NCBI GenBank assembly: GCA_900771975.1
Contig: CAAGPV010000068.1
Span: 36,845 to 100,844, forward strand
Reading direction: 5' to 3'
Source of the DNA: an uncultured Prevotella sp.
Lineage (GTDB): Bacteria; Bacteroidota; Bacteroidia; Bacteroidales; Bacteroidaceae
DNA length: 64,000 nucleotides
The position numbers and the translations under genes are program-made. Under the pieces are notes generated by a model. It made no database searches. It was not told where the DNA came from and saw only the letters and a list, made by a program, of their open reading frames with translations. Below are positions 17,026 through 26,870 of the stretch, in pieces (positions within the stretch are counted from its first letter, which is position 1; each line of letters begins with the position of its first letter).

Positions 17026-20000
17026 TTATTTATTGCCTATAACAACAAGTTTCTTGGCTTTAGTGGCTTGTGACCCGCCATCAGAACTGAGGCGAACGCG
17101 ATAGAGATATACGCCAGTTTGCAAACGAGCTCCCCCATCAACGGTCAGATCCCAACTGACTGTGTAAGCATTGGACGAAGACACTCCACTCTCGGAATGT
17201 TGCCACAAAAGACGTCCACTCATGTCGAAAACGTCAATAACAAGGTCTACCTGCGAACCCATAAAGTTATGGGTAACAATAAAAGTGGTGGACGTGGTGG
17301 CCGGATTGTTGGTACAACTCACCGAAGCAATTTCTGGTTGCAACCCTTTCACCACATTGAAAGAGAGCTTTGCCGTGCTTGGATTGTTGAGCACATCCCA
17401 AGCCCTAAATGTCAACGTATGCGGTCCTTCACTCAGTTCAGGAATATTATAATAGGTAGAGCCTTTGGTGAAGCTGCCAAAATCGAACGTGAAATGATCG
17501 TTAAGATTGTAGGTCTTCTGCATATCTCCATCGATGGTGAGTTGCAAATCGTGACCGATACCGCTTCCCGACGCGTTTATTCCATCCTTGTCTGTAACCT
17601 GTGCTACAAAATAAGGGGTTGCGTTCACGGTTCCCCCATTGACAAACGAAGGAGAATTGAGATAACAATAAATAGAAGGACCAATAGAGTCGTTGCTCAC
17701 CGTGTCGGTTCCATTGACAAGGAATCGCGATTCTGCCCCATTGGCAAGCGACTGATAGTCGGAACTAACTGCATAGGTATTGATCAATCCTGTGCCGTCT
17801 GCATAGTTAATGTCGCGAGGAACAGCAAAAGTCATCTCGAAGAAACCGTTGCGAACACTGTCAGAGCCTGTGTAAAGTGTCTTCTGACGATCGTAGAAAG
17901 TAAAAGCGGTCTTGGTTTGTATTGGGTCGTTCTTCTTGCAAGTAACAAGTTCACGAGTGTCACGTACAACCACTGTGACCAGCCCGTTGAAGGAATTGTC
18001 CGCCAATCCATTCTTTTCCACGTGTCCCTTTATGGTAACAATAGCCCCTGCACGCAGTTCGGGAAGTTCTGCGGTTCCCATCTTTACACCCGCAAGACTA
18101 TCTATCACCACATTCTGACGTGGCAGATTCAGCGACAAGGCAGGATCGCCCAAAAGAGAATACTGCAACTTGTTGGCCGTTTTGTCTTGTCCAGTTGTAA
18201 TCATTTCATTCTTTGTCAAGCGTTGAGCTTCTCCTAAAGGAGTTGGTTTGCCGTCAACTTGGCGAAGCACATATTTGAGAAATGTTGTGTTAAGCGATTT
18301 ATTGTAGTTGGCATAAACGGTACGGGTGGTTCCGTAGAAGGCGACCGCTCCACCTTTACTGTTAAGCAATGCCGTTTCGCCTATCGTTGCCTCGGTTCCG
18401 TCAAAAGGCATAATGTCGCAGCTGGCGGTAATCCATAAAGGAAGATTGGAGTTGGAAAAATTGCGAAAATCGTTGAGACGCAACACCGACTCATGGCTAA
18501 TTTGGTCGGGACGACCATGGCCGGCATAATCGAAAATGAGCGCTCCCAAAGCCTGTTGTTGCTTGATTATGGAAGAAACTTCGGGATAGGTATTACCAGT
18601 GGAGGAAGATACACGCGTATATGCATCCCACATCACCTTCTTTACTTGGTAGTTTGGATAAAGTGAAGAAATCTTATCGGCCGTTTCGTTAACGTCGCGC
18701 ATATGGAGATTTTGGTTGCCATCATCCCCCATAAACACAATTACGTTCTGCCATGCTCCCGCATTGACATCCTCGGCATAGCTGATGGTTTTGTCAACTA
18801 CCGCCTCAGCATCTGTCAATGTTGTGACAGGGAATCGCCCGACTGCTACATCCTGCTTGTCGCTGGAGAGTTGGTTGGTGCCCTCGCCATCGTCCAACAG
18901 GGTGAACCAGCCATCATCTACATAACAATAAAGTTCACTAAACGAGTTCTCACTTTCGAAAGCGAGCAAGTAGTCGTCTGGATCAAAAGCCTTACAATCG
19001 GAAGTCAGCATACGGTTGTCCCACACCGCGTCTCCAAAAAGCAGCAAATATTTAGGTTGTTGTTCCTCTGTTTCCGCCCTATCATACAACATCTTGAGAT
19101 ACCTGCGATAGGCATTGGCATCGGGCGTACCGCTCGAGAACTCGTTATAGAGTTCGTCTGCTGGCACAATCTTCACCTTTAGCGAATCGTGTTGCTCATG
19201 GAAATCGGCAAGACGCTGAGCTGGCGAGAGTAGCTTTTGCGAAGTTGGGATAATGATGACCATATCAACTTCCTTATCGGCATGATGGTCTTGATTGGTG
19301 ATGTTGTACACATATTCGGGCGAGGGGAAAGAGCCTTGCGCCAAATCGGGGGCCGGGCGTGGTTGATTGTAAGCCATCGAGATATAGTCGAGGCGTGCAG
19401 GGCCTCCGGAAATTGTGGAAATCTTGATGCTATCGGTGGCTCGCAGCCCTTCCACCGAATAGATCGCACGGCTTTCCGACCCCTTGTCGTATTCGCCTAA
19501 AGAAATGACCTGCTGTCCCACCAAGGAGTCATTGAATTCCACTTGCACGGTTGTAGCTTGTCCCGCTGTGACGCTCACAGACAAAACCCCGCTTGTTGCA
19601 TGTGCAGTATTGGGCAACGTGTAGACTTTAGACGAGCCGGCATTTATTGGACTGTTCTCAAAAAGATTACGACCTCCTTGATACCAACTGTAATTATCTA
19701 TTTCATGCAAAGAATGATAGTCGTCTGCAGAAGGATAAAACGACTGTAAAAAAGCTGCGCTATCCACAGATAACGGAGTTTCATCGCTCTCTGTCAAGAA
19801 ATAGTAGCCATAATTAGAATAGGGATTGCGGGTTCGACGGGTTGCCGAAGCATTGTTCCAACTGACCGGTCCTTTGCCGTAGAAAAGGCGTTTGCCGTTA
19901 ACGGTGCAAGAGGGCACTTCCGGCAAGTCGTCTAATTCGGCCAACTCGCTCCCTACAAGTTTCTCGTTTTGCAGGTTTCCACCATATCCGTAAATCTTGA

Positions 20001-20589
20001 CATGGGCTAAATTGCTGAATCCTGCCTTCTTTACAAGAGCTTCTGTCAGTTGGTATACGCCATCAGAAGGTACACGTATCTTTGCCCATCTTCCGCTTGC
20101 CAGTACGCTATGACTGGCGTAACGGTCAGCAGCGCCAGAGGCTTTTGCTTCGTTTTTTGCCTTCTTCGAAGAGGAGGCATTTGGCCGTGAAGTCATGGCA
20201 ATCATAAAACTCACCAAGAATTGCTTTTTCCCGTCACGTTCCACCAAGGGAACGAGCGAGAATTCAAGAATGCCTTTCTTCTTTTCAACTACCATTTGCT
20301 GAGTTATCGAGGGTAAAGAAGGCAAAGGAGAGCCACAGAGTTTGGCATAGCGGGCTTCATCTTCCTTACTCATATCTATAAACTCAGGATAGCGTATCTC
20401 CAATTGGTAAACTGAATCGGCATAGTTTTCACCAACAGGAATGGCATAAGTGAATTGAGGCAAAAGCGAATCTATCTCAATGTCTTCTACCGTTAAGTTG
20501 AAAAAACGCTGTCGCTGGGCATTGGCCGTCACAGCAACAAGCAGAAACAACCAAAACAACAAACGACGATATACTATCTTTTTCTTCAT
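17026..20589 (-). CDS. porU: Type IX secretion sortase PorU (C25 cysteine peptidase)
   Basis: A 1187-residue exported protein, slightly longer than the P. gingivalis protein. The signal peptide is MKKKIVYRRLLFWLFLLVAVTANA. The gingipain-type C25 domain carries catalytic His in DYAGHGRPD (about residue 690) and Cys in WITASCDIMPFD (about 723). The C-terminus has a sorting-domain-like fold (VFDMSGRLLWQHSESG...GVYLYRVRL...KKLVVIGNK), typical of PorU itself. It removes the C-terminal signal of cargo and attaches cargo to anionic LPS. It is downstream of a FAH-family gene, 10 bp apart. Confidence 0.95.
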   Translation of the reverse strand: MKKKIVYRRLLFWLFLLVAVTANAQRQRFFNLTVEDIEIDSLLPQFTYAIPVGENYADSVYQLEIRYPEFIDMSKEDEARYAKLCGSPLPSLPSITQQMVVEKKKGILEFSLVPLVERDGKKQFLVSFMIAMTSRPNASSSKKAKNEAKASGAADRYASHSVLASGRWAKIRVPSDGVYQLTEALVKKAGFSNLAHVKIYGYGGNLQNEKLVGSELAELDDLPEVPSCTVNGKRLFYGKGPVSWNNASATRRTRNPYSNYGYYFLTESDETPLSVDSAAFLQSFYPSADDYHSLHEIDNYSWYQGGRNLFENSPINAGSSKVYTLPNTAHATSGVLSVSVTAGQATTVQVEFNDSLVGQQVISLGEYDKGSESRAIYSVEGLRATDSIKISTISGGPARLDYISMAYNQPRPAPDLAQGSFPSPEYVYNITNQDHHADKEVDMVIIIPTSQKLLSPAQRLADFHEQHDSLKVKIVPADELYNEFSSGTPDANAYRRYLKMLYDRAETEEQQPKYLLLFGDAVWDNRMLTSDCKAFDPDDYLLAFESENSFSELYCYVDDGWFTLLDDGEGTNQLSSDKQDVAVGRFPVTTLTDAEAVVDKTISYAEDVNAGAWQNVIVFMGDDGNQNLHMRDVNETADKISSLYPNYQVKKVMWDAYTRVSSSTGNTYPEVSSIIKQQQALGALIFDYAGHGRPDQISHESVLRLNDFRNFSNSNLPLWITASCDIMPFDGTEATIGETALLNSKGGAVAFYGTTRTVYANYNKSLNTTFLKYVLRQVDGKPTPLGEAQRLTKNEMITTGQDKTANKLQYSLLGDPALSLNLPRQNVVIDSLAGVKMGTAELPELRAGAIVTIKGHVEKNGLADNSFNGLVTVVVRDTRELVTCKKNDPIQTKTAFTFYDRQKTLYTGSDSVRNGFFEMTFAVPRDINYADGTGLINTYAVSSDYQSLANGAESRFLVNGTDTVSNDSIGPSIYCYLNSPSFVNGGTVNATPYFVAQVTDKDGINASGSGIGHDLQLTIDGDMQKTYNLNDHFTFDFGSFTKGSTYYNIPELSEGPHTLTFRAWDVLNNPSTAKLSFNVVKGLQPEIASVSCTNNPATTSTTFIVTHNFMGSQVDLVIDVFDMSGRLLWQHSESGVSSSNAYTVSWDLTVDGGARLQTGVYLYRVRLSSDGGSQATKAKKLVVIGNK

Positions 20590-20599
20590 CTTAAACTCT

Positions 20600-21217
20600 T
20601 TACTTACATCTGAAGTCCAATACTTTTCGGTCTTCCAAGAACCCCGTCACATGCTCTTCGATGTGTATTTGGCAGTCAGCAGAAGGTGCTCCAGTAAACA
20701 AAATGTCACCCGTTTTAAGCGTATAGAAACGACTTATGTAAGCGATCTCATCGTCAATACAAGTAAGCATATCACTTGTACACCCACTTTGGGTAGACGT
20801 TTCATTGACACATAGGCCGAAATGAACAGCCTGTACATTCAAGAACTTCTCTTTCGGAACCCAATCACCGATGACAGCAGCACCGTCGAAGCCTTTGGCC
20901 ACATCCCAGGGTAGACCCTTTTGCCTACATTCTGCAAGCATATCGCTAGCTGTAAAATCCACGCCAACCGTTAGAGCATCATAATAACGATGGGCAAATC
21001 GGGACGATATGGTTTTCCCCAACCGGCAAATGCGCACTGCCAAATGACACCCATAGTCTATCTTGCCCATAAAAGTAGGGACAAAGAAAGGCTTATGAGC
21101 TTTCAGCAACGATGAATCCGACTTTAAAAAGACAACGGGTTCACCTTGTTTTAATAACGCTTGCTCAGTATTATTATTGTGTATCGGATAGTTTCCAGCA
21201 ACAACAAATATCTTCAT
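20600..21217 (-). CDS. Fumarylacetoacetate hydrolase (FAH) family protein
   Basis: 205 residues, shorter than most FAH enzymes and covering mainly the core fold. The conserved pieces are the FFVPTFMGKIDYGCHLAVRI start, VGVDFTASDMLAECRQKGLPWDVAKGFDGAAVIGDW, and TLKTGDILFTGAP near the end. Family members hydrolyse or decarboxylate acylpyruvates and related keto acids using a divalent metal. It heads the porU operon, but a link with secretion is not evident. Substrate unknown. Confidence 0.85.
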   Translation of the reverse strand: MKIFVVAGNYPIHNNNTEQALLKQGEPVVFLKSDSSLLKAHKPFFVPTFMGKIDYGCHLAVRICRLGKTISSRFAHRYYDALTVGVDFTASDMLAECRQKGLPWDVAKGFDGAAVIGDWVPKEKFLNVQAVHFGLCVNETSTQSGCTSDMLTCIDDEIAYISRFYTLKTGDILFTGAPSADCQIHIEEHVTGFLEDRKVLDFRCK

Positions 21218-21255
21218 AACTTTCTATTTACCTTAAAGATAACAATCTAAGGTTA

Positions 21256-21286
21256 CAAAGTTACGCTTTATTTTGTCTTCCGGCAA
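21256..21286 (-). promoter_or_regulatory. Promoter for FAH-porU-porV-ispF operon
   Basis: On the minus strand: TTG (21286-21284), 20 bases, TAACTTTG (21263-21256). The ATG lies at 21217, about 30 bases after the predicted start. Confidence 0.72.
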
Positions 21287-21366
21287 AAATCGAAAAGACT
21301 TTTTGAAATTCCAACAAGTTCTTTAAAATCTTTCGCTTAGATAATAGCCTATACATTATTTATCGC

Positions 21367-21374
21367 TATCTTTG
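21367..21374 (+). promoter_or_regulatory. -7 box for subtilase gene
   Basis: TATCTTTG matches TAnnTTTG, with no clear -33 box. Its position means the longer ORF start at 21372 would lie inside the promoter, which supports the ATG at 21441. Confidence 0.55.
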
Positions 21375-21440
21375 CAACACACAGGTTGCCCACAACCACT
21401 TGTTTGCATATTTTCATTGAAAAACGACGGTTTACTTGCT

Positions 21441-23675
21441 ATGACAAAAATAAGAAACTCATTCCCTTTATTGGTGTTGCTCGGTCTGTTGGCGTTAGTC
21501 ACACCTACACAAGCACAAACGCCCGATTATTCAAAGTTGTCTGTTTGGGTCAGGCAAATCGCCTTGCAGCAACAACTCCATGCACAGGCCAAAAACTTAC
21601 AAAAGAATGGGCAGACAGACCAAAAACAGAAAATGCAGACGATGACTGCGTTCGTTCGTATACCAAAAGACGCCCACCAAACGCTTGAAAACTATGGTTG
21701 CAAAGCTCTTGCCCAATTTGGCGACATTTATATAACAGCTATTCCCCTCAATAGCTTAGTAGCTTTGTCACGTTGTTCTGCCGTTAGCCGCATAGAAGCG
21801 CGTAGTAGTTGTAGTCTACTCATGGATTCGACAGCCATTCACACCGACGCCATAGCAGTCTATGCAGGAGAAAATTTGCCACAAGCATTCAGCGGACATG
21901 GCGTAGTGATGGGCATACAAGACATTGGCTTCGACCTTACACATCCCAATTTCTACAATAATGACCTCACGGAATATCGCATCAAGGCTTTATGGGACCA
22001 ACTGTCAACTGACACCATAGGCTCTTCGCTATACGTAGGAGCCGACTACACCACCCGACAAGCTTTGCTTTCCTATGCACATTCACGAGACGGTATCGAC
22101 CAGACACATGGAACCCACACCTTGGGAATTGCTGCCGGAAGTGGTTACAACTCACCTTACAAAGGTATGGCGTACGAAAGTGATATTTGTCTTGTTGCCA
22201 ATGCCACAACAGAAGACATTAGCTTAATAGATAGTACTGAATTGTACAAGTATACATCTGCAACAGATGCCTTGGGGTTTAAGTATATCTTCGACTATGC
22301 ACAACAACAAGGCAAACCATGTATTATCTCGTTTAGCGAAGGATCACACCAGGACCTGAGAGGCGACGACCAGCTCTATTACGCCGTTCTCGACTCACTT
22401 ACAGGCCCAGGACGGATAATTGTAGCCTCAGCAGGCAACGATGGCATCATAAACACCTACTTCCACAAGCCCAAGGGAGTGTTGTCGGCCGGCGGCTTTC
22501 TGTTAAGTGCCAACAAATCGGCCAGTTTCACCATGCGCTCCTCTACCGATTTCAACATTAGACTGGTGATATACGGAAACCAAAACGACACTATCTGTTT
22601 GCCATCCAACTTAGCTTGTCTTTCACCCGATTCACAATATGTGGACAGTATAGGAACCATGGCTGGGAAATACTTCATTCAGATGATTGGATATCATTCT
22701 TCCTACGACAAAAACGAGCAAGTATTGGAAATGCAAATCACCGGTCAAGGACAGTTAGGCGGCCAATTTCCCATTTCTATAGAAGCCGTTGGAAAAGCAG
22801 CCGATGTGGAATGGTTTCGCAATTCAGGCTATCTCATATCCAACGCCATCAATCCTCAGCTCACAGCGGGAGAACCTTCACATAGCATTCATTCACCCGG
22901 GAGTGCTCCATCAGTAATATGTGTAGGGGCTAATTCTTATCGTACCCACTATAAAAACTATCGCGGCGAATGGAAAGAGTATGATATGGGAACGAAAGGA
23001 GCAAGAGGCGAATACTCATCGGTGGGTCCCACAATGGACAACCGCATCAAACCCGATGTGCTGGCCCCAGGCACCAACGTTATCTCTTCTTATAGCAGTT
23101 ATTATCTGGAAGCCCATCCTGACGCCAGCGATATAGAAAGTGATGTGGAACACTTTAGGTTTGAAAACGGTCGCACCTATGCATGGAATGCCAACTCGGG
23201 AACTTCAATGTCTGCACCTGTAGTGGGTGGGGCAATTGCACTTTGGTTAGAAGCCAATCCCAGCCTATCACCCAAAGACTGCTTAACCATCTTTGAGCAT
23301 ACATGCAGTCACCCTGAGCCAAGTATTACCTATCCCAACAACTATTATGGATATGGGCAAATAGACGTCTATCGGGGATTGTTGGAAGCCCTTCAACTGG
23401 CCAATAGTATTCCTAATTTACCTCCATACCAGCCAAAGAAACTAACATACAAGTTGAATAACAACGTCTTAAACATCCAGTCAACAGATGTTTGTCCAGT
23501 CCCTATCGAGTTGAGCATCTACGCGGTCAATGGATCTAAACTGTTACAGACAACATTACAAGCAGAACAAAATGTTTTTCATATAGAAATCAGCAATTTG
23601 CCGAAAGGCGTTTTAGTTGTTAAGACACAAAGCCGACTATCAGACTATAGCGGTTCCACGCTGATTAGACATTAA
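21441..23675 (+). CDS. Secreted subtilisin-like serine peptidase (S8)
   Basis: 744 residues from the ATG at 21441, which gives a clear signal peptide (MTKIRNSFPLLVLLGLLALV...QAQ). The longer frame starts inside the promoter. The catalytic triad is D161 (GIQDIGFD), H223 (THGTHTLGIA) and S589 (SGTSMSAPVVGG). There is a long insert between His and Ser, as in many Bacteroidetes subtilases. The last 75 residues (ELSIYAVNGSKLLQTTL...ISNLPKGVLVVKTQS) look like a type IX C-terminal sorting domain, which would make it a PorU/PorV client. It is divergent from the porU operon. Confidence 0.92.
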   Translation: MTKIRNSFPLLVLLGLLALVTPTQAQTPDYSKLSVWVRQIALQQQLHAQAKNLQKNGQTDQKQKMQTMTAFVRIPKDAHQTLENYGCKALAQFGDIYITAIPLNSLVALSRCSAVSRIEARSSCSLLMDSTAIHTDAIAVYAGENLPQAFSGHGVVMGIQDIGFDLTHPNFYNNDLTEYRIKALWDQLSTDTIGSSLYVGADYTTRQALLSYAHSRDGIDQTHGTHTLGIAAGSGYNSPYKGMAYESDICLVANATTEDISLIDSTELYKYTSATDALGFKYIFDYAQQQGKPCIISFSEGSHQDLRGDDQLYYAVLDSLTGPGRIIVASAGNDGIINTYFHKPKGVLSAGGFLLSANKSASFTMRSSTDFNIRLVIYGNQNDTICLPSNLACLSPDSQYVDSIGTMAGKYFIQMIGYHSSYDKNEQVLEMQITGQGQLGGQFPISIEAVGKAADVEWFRNSGYLISNAINPQLTAGEPSHSIHSPGSAPSVICVGANSYRTHYKNYRGEWKEYDMGTKGARGEYSSVGPTMDNRIKPDVLAPGTNVISSYSSYYLEAHPDASDIESDVEHFRFENGRTYAWNANSGTSMSAPVVGGAIALWLEANPSLSPKDCLTIFEHTCSHPEPSITYPNNYYGYGQIDVYRGLLEALQLANSIPNLPPYQPKKLTYKLNNNVLNIQSTDVCPVPIELSIYAVNGSKLLQTTLQAEQNVFHIEISNLPKGVLVVKTQSRLSDYSGSTLIRH

Positions 23676-23697
23676 AAAATGTAGTGGAGGAAGAACA

Positions 23698-23734
23698 AAA
23701 AAGGTGGGAATGCATGTTGCATTTCCACCTTTTT
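23698..23734. terminator. Bidirectional terminator
   Basis: A long stem runs from 23698 to 23714 and from 23718 to 23734, with one G-T pair and a 3-base loop. A/T runs flank it on both strands. It serves the subtilase (plus) and tsf (minus). Confidence 0.85.
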
Positions 23735-23759
23735 ATAATTTGATGACTATATAGTCGAA

Positions 23760-24758
23760 TTATTCAGCAGCCAAAGTAAAGCGCTTGTAAGCAACGATAG
23801 AAAGATCTTTATCCTGCTTCTTGAGCCATTCAGCAACAGTAGCTTTATCACCATCACCAAATTGGAACTCTTGATCTACGAGGCAATTCTCTTTGAAGAA
23901 TTTGTTTAAGCGGCCCTTTGCAATGTTCTGAATCATATTCTCATTAAGGGAAGCAGCTTTCTTTTCAGCTTCTTCTTTCTTAATCTTACGAGCTTCTTCA
24001 GCTTGCTCAGGTGTTAACCAACCCTTCTTGGTGTTGCTTTCAATATGCTCTTCAGAGTCAACGTGAGTTGGATTGATGCCAGCTTTCTTCAATGCAGCAT
24101 TGACAGCCTTCTCTACCATTTCCTCTTTTGTCTTGGCAACAGCCACTTCAAACTCTTTATCCTTAGTCTCCTGTGGAACTGAGTTCTCGTCGAGTGCAAC
24201 AGGACGCATAGCTGCTACTTGCATAGCAACCTTGTGAGCAGCATCTTCATTGTCCTTGTTGAGCTGAACCATAGTAGCCAAAGTATGGCGTCCCATGTGG
24301 TCGTAAACAGAGATATTGTTGCCCTCGAGATAGTTATATCCGTCGATTTCCATCTTTTCTCCTGTTACACCAGAACGATGTTTAACTGCAGTTTCAGCAT
24401 CATCGCCACTTGCCAATTTCAAAGTCTTCACCTCGTCAAGACTCTTGCAACGAGCCTCTATGGCAGCGTCAAGAATTTCTTGAACCAAAGCGATAAAGTC
24501 TTTACCGGCAGCTACGAAGTCTGTTTCACACTTAACAGCTACCATAGCGGCAAAACCTTCTACTTTCTTCACCAATACACAACCATTGGAAGTTTCGCGG
24601 TCAGAACGTTTTGCAGCGATGGCAAGACCACGCTCACGAACGAGTTCAATTGCTTTTTCTATATCACCATCAGCTTCTGTGAGGGCCTTCTTACAGTCTG
24701 CAAGTCCAGCACCGGTCATTTTGCGAAGCTTTTGGATGTCTGCTATTGATACAGCCAT
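23760..24758 (-). CDS. tsf: Translation elongation factor Ts
   Basis: Exchanges GDP for GTP on EF-Tu. Start is at 24758 (MAVSIADIQKLRKMTGAGLADCKKAL), giving 332 residues. The longer frame to 24884 runs into rpsB and only adds Lys/Leu-rich residues. The N-terminal UBA-like segment and the KCETDFVA motif are both present. It lies 46 bp after rpsB in the ribosomal operon. Confidence 0.96.
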   Translation of the reverse strand: MAVSIADIQKLRKMTGAGLADCKKALTEADGDIEKAIELVRERGLAIAAKRSDRETSNGCVLVKKVEGFAAMVAVKCETDFVAAGKDFIALVQEILDAAIEARCKSLDEVKTLKLASGDDAETAVKHRSGVTGEKMEIDGYNYLEGNNISVYDHMGRHTLATMVQLNKDNEDAAHKVAMQVAAMRPVALDENSVPQETKDKEFEVAVAKTKEEMVEKAVNAALKKAGINPTHVDSEEHIESNTKKGWLTPEQAEEARKIKKEEAEKKAASLNENMIQNIAKGRLNKFFKENCLVDQEFQFGDGDKATVAEWLKKQDKDLSIVAYKRFTLAAE

Positions 24759-24804
24759 TTTCTTTTGTTTTAAGTTTAATAATGTTTTAGACTTCAATAT
24801 TGAA

Positions 24805-25638
24805 TTACTCTGCTGCGGGAGCAGTTTCTTCTGCAGGAGCGGCAGGAGCTTCTTCAGCTTCTTCCTTACGAGCCTTGCGAGCACGTTTTGGCTTTGCGTC
24901 AGCAGCTTCCTCTGCTTGTTCGGCAGCTGCTTTTTCGTCTGCTTTTTCTGCTTTACGCTCTTCTAAGCCTTCTGCGATAGCAGAGCAGCAAGCTGTAAGA
25001 ATAGCTTCAACAGAATCTTTGGCATCGTCATTAGCAGGAATAACGTAATCGATATTGTTAGGATTAGAGTTTGTATCAACAATAGCGAAAACAGGAATAC
25101 CCAAACGGTTTGCTTCTTTTACCGCAATGTGTTCCTTCATTACGTCAACTACGAAGAGAGCAGAAGGAAGACGAGTCAAATCAGCGATTGAACCAAGGTT
25201 CTTTTCCAACTTAGCACGCTGACGGGTGATTTGCAGCAACTCACGCTTTGACAAGTTAGAGAAAGTTCCATCACTCATCAACTTGTCGATATTGGCCATT
25301 TTCTTTACTGCCTTACGGATGGTTGGGAAGTTGGTAAGCATACCTCCAGGCCAACGTTCAATAACGTAAGGCATATTTACAGACGCTGCTTTCTCAGCAA
25401 CGATATCCTTAGCTTGTTTTTTAGTAGCAACAAAGAGTATTTTCTTGCCGCTCTTGGCAATACCCTTTAGAGCCTCAGCTGCCTCGTCTATCTTGGCAAC
25501 TGTTTTATGCAGATCGATGATATGGATGCCGTTGCGCTCCATGAAGATGTAGGGAGCCATTGCGGGGTTCCATTTACGACGCAAGTGACCGAAGTGACAA
25601 CCTGCCTGTAATAATTGATCAAATGTTGTTCTTGACAT
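24805..25638 (-). CDS. rpsB: 30S ribosomal protein S2
   Basis: 277 residues starting MSRTTFDQLLQAGCHFGHLRRKWNP, with MERNGIHIIDLHKT, ATKKQAKDI and the ERWPGGMLTN signature. The final 50 residues form an Ala/Glu/Lys-rich tail typical of Bacteroidetes S2. It pairs with tsf as in most bacteria. Confidence 0.96.
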   Translation of the reverse strand: MSRTTFDQLLQAGCHFGHLRRKWNPAMAPYIFMERNGIHIIDLHKTVAKIDEAAEALKGIAKSGKKILFVATKKQAKDIVAEKAASVNMPYVIERWPGGMLTNFPTIRKAVKKMANIDKLMSDGTFSNLSKRELLQITRQRAKLEKNLGSIADLTRLPSALFVVDVMKEHIAVKEANRLGIPVFAIVDTNSNPNNIDYVIPANDDAKDSVEAILTACCSAIAEGLEERKAEKADEKAAAEQAEEAADAKPKRARKARKEEAEEAPAAPAEETAPAAE

Positions 25639-25830
25639 TTTGTTCTCTTAATTTTAATTGTTTACTTTCTTTTTTAATTCTGTTTGCGATGATGTCCACC
25701 AAGGAATTCTTTAGCAAATTCAGCAAAACGAACATCTTTCCGCGTTAGAATCAGCTTCCGAGTAGTCCTCTGCAAAAAGCCCAAGTAGGCGTCTCGAAAG
25801 TTTAGATACTAAACGCACAAGCGATACGCA
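25639..25830 (-). other. rpsI-rpsB intergenic segment, possible S2 leader
   Basis: A 192-base gap within the ribosomal operon. I see no gene and no good TAnnTTTG box. The length and a few short inverted repeats leave room for a ribosomal-protein leader or a processing site, but I cannot define one. Confidence 0.3.
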
Positions 25831-26217
25831 TTAACGCTTGCTGAACTGGAAGTGACGGCGTGCCTTTGGCTGTCCTGGCTTCTTACGCTCAACAGCACGG
25901 CTGTCGCGTGTCAAGAATCCGTGATCTTTCAAGTTCTTCTTATCCTCAGCGTTTACCTTTACAAGGGCGCGAGCGATGGCAAGGCGCAATGCTTGGCTCT
26001 GACCGGTAAAGCCACCGCCATTCAAATTGGCCTTAATGTCATACTGACCTTCTACACCGAGCAACTGCAGGGGCTGCTTAACCACGTACTGCAGGATAGC
26101 CGATGGGAAGAATTCAGTGATATCTTTCTTATTAATAGTAATCTTACCGGTTCCCTCTGAGAGGTAAACACGAGCTACTGAGCTCTTACGGCGACCTACT
26201 GTGTTAATTACTTCCAT
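25831..26217 (-). CDS. rpsI: 30S ribosomal protein S9
   Basis: 128 residues starting MEVINTVGRRKSSVARVYL and ending with the basic PGQPKARRHFQFSKR tail that reaches the P site. It follows rplM by 12 bp, the usual rplM-rpsI pair. Confidence 0.97.
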   Translation of the reverse strand: MEVINTVGRRKSSVARVYLSEGTGKITINKKDITEFFPSAILQYVVKQPLQLLGVEGQYDIKANLNGGGFTGQSQALRLAIARALVKVNAEDKKNLKDHGFLTRDSRAVERKKPGQPKARRHFQFSKR

Positions 26218-26229
26218 CTTCTTTCCTTA

Positions 26230-26691
26230 TTATTTATACTGGTTAATATCGATAGCCTTTGGCTTTTGAGCCTCGTGCAAATGTTCTGTACCCTCATAAA
26301 CATAGAGGTTGTTCAGCAAGTGACGACCAAGAGGGCCCTTTGGCAACATACCTTTCACTGCATGGCGAATCATCTTTTCCACACCATTGTTGCGTTTGCG
26401 CAACTCTGCAGGTGTATTAAAGCGTTGGCCACCAGGATAGCCAGTGTAGCGAGTATAGACCTTGTCAGTCTCTTTCTTGCCAGTAAAGCGAACCTTTGCG
26501 GCATTGATGATAATAACATTGTCTCCACAATCTACGTGAGGAGTAAAGCTTGGCTTGTACTTTCCGCGGATCAGCTTAGCTACTTTAGAGCAGAGGCGAC
26601 CCACAATCTGATCTGTGGCATCGATAACAACCCACTCTTTCTTTGCTGTTTCCTTATTAACGGAAATAGTCTTGTAACTTAAAGTGTTCAT
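26230..26691 (-). CDS. rplM: 50S ribosomal protein L13
   Basis: 153 residues from the ATG at 26691 (MNTLSYKTISVNKETAKKEW). The longer frame to 26832 adds 47 residues not found in L13, so I rejected it. Motifs include VVIDATDQIVGRLCSKVA and HAVKGMLPKGPLGR. It leads the operon rplM-rpsI-rpsB-tsf and has a leader of about 170 bases. Confidence 0.97.
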   Translation of the reverse strand: MNTLSYKTISVNKETAKKEWVVIDATDQIVGRLCSKVAKLIRGKYKPSFTPHVDCGDNVIIINAAKVRFTGKKETDKVYTRYTGYPGGQRFNTPAELRKRNNGVEKMIRHAVKGMLPKGPLGRHLLNNLYVYEGTEHLHEAQKPKAIDINQYK

Positions 26692-26865
26692 AAAAAATGA
26701 TAAATTTACTACTAAAAAACGTTTCTTAATTACTTTTTTCACTGGACAATTCTCCATACAGAACGTCCTGACGTACGATTGATTCACTAACCATGGTGCT
26801 CGGCCAAAGAGCAACACTATTAACACAACCATACCGAGAACTCTAAGTTCGTTCTCAATAATCGG
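26692..26865 (-). promoter_or_regulatory. Structured 5' leader of rplM, possible L13 autoregulatory element
   Basis: Between the predicted transcript start and the rplM ATG lies an untranslated leader of about 170 nt. It has a gagaac/gttctc hairpin near 26854-26834 and a second hairpin near 26768-26743 (ggac/gtcc outer, ttct/agaa inner). Ribosomal-protein leaders that bind L13 are known or proposed in several phyla. I cannot test the match to any family. Confidence 0.4.
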
Positions 26866-26870
26866 CCTGC

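Noticed and set aside
17119..18237. 372-codon plus-strand ORF opposite porU
   Set aside because: It lies fully antisense to a clear porU reading frame, has no recognisable domain and no promoter.
26692..26832. 47-residue N-terminal extension of L13
   Set aside because: Not found in L13 proteins; the region is better read as an untranslated leader.
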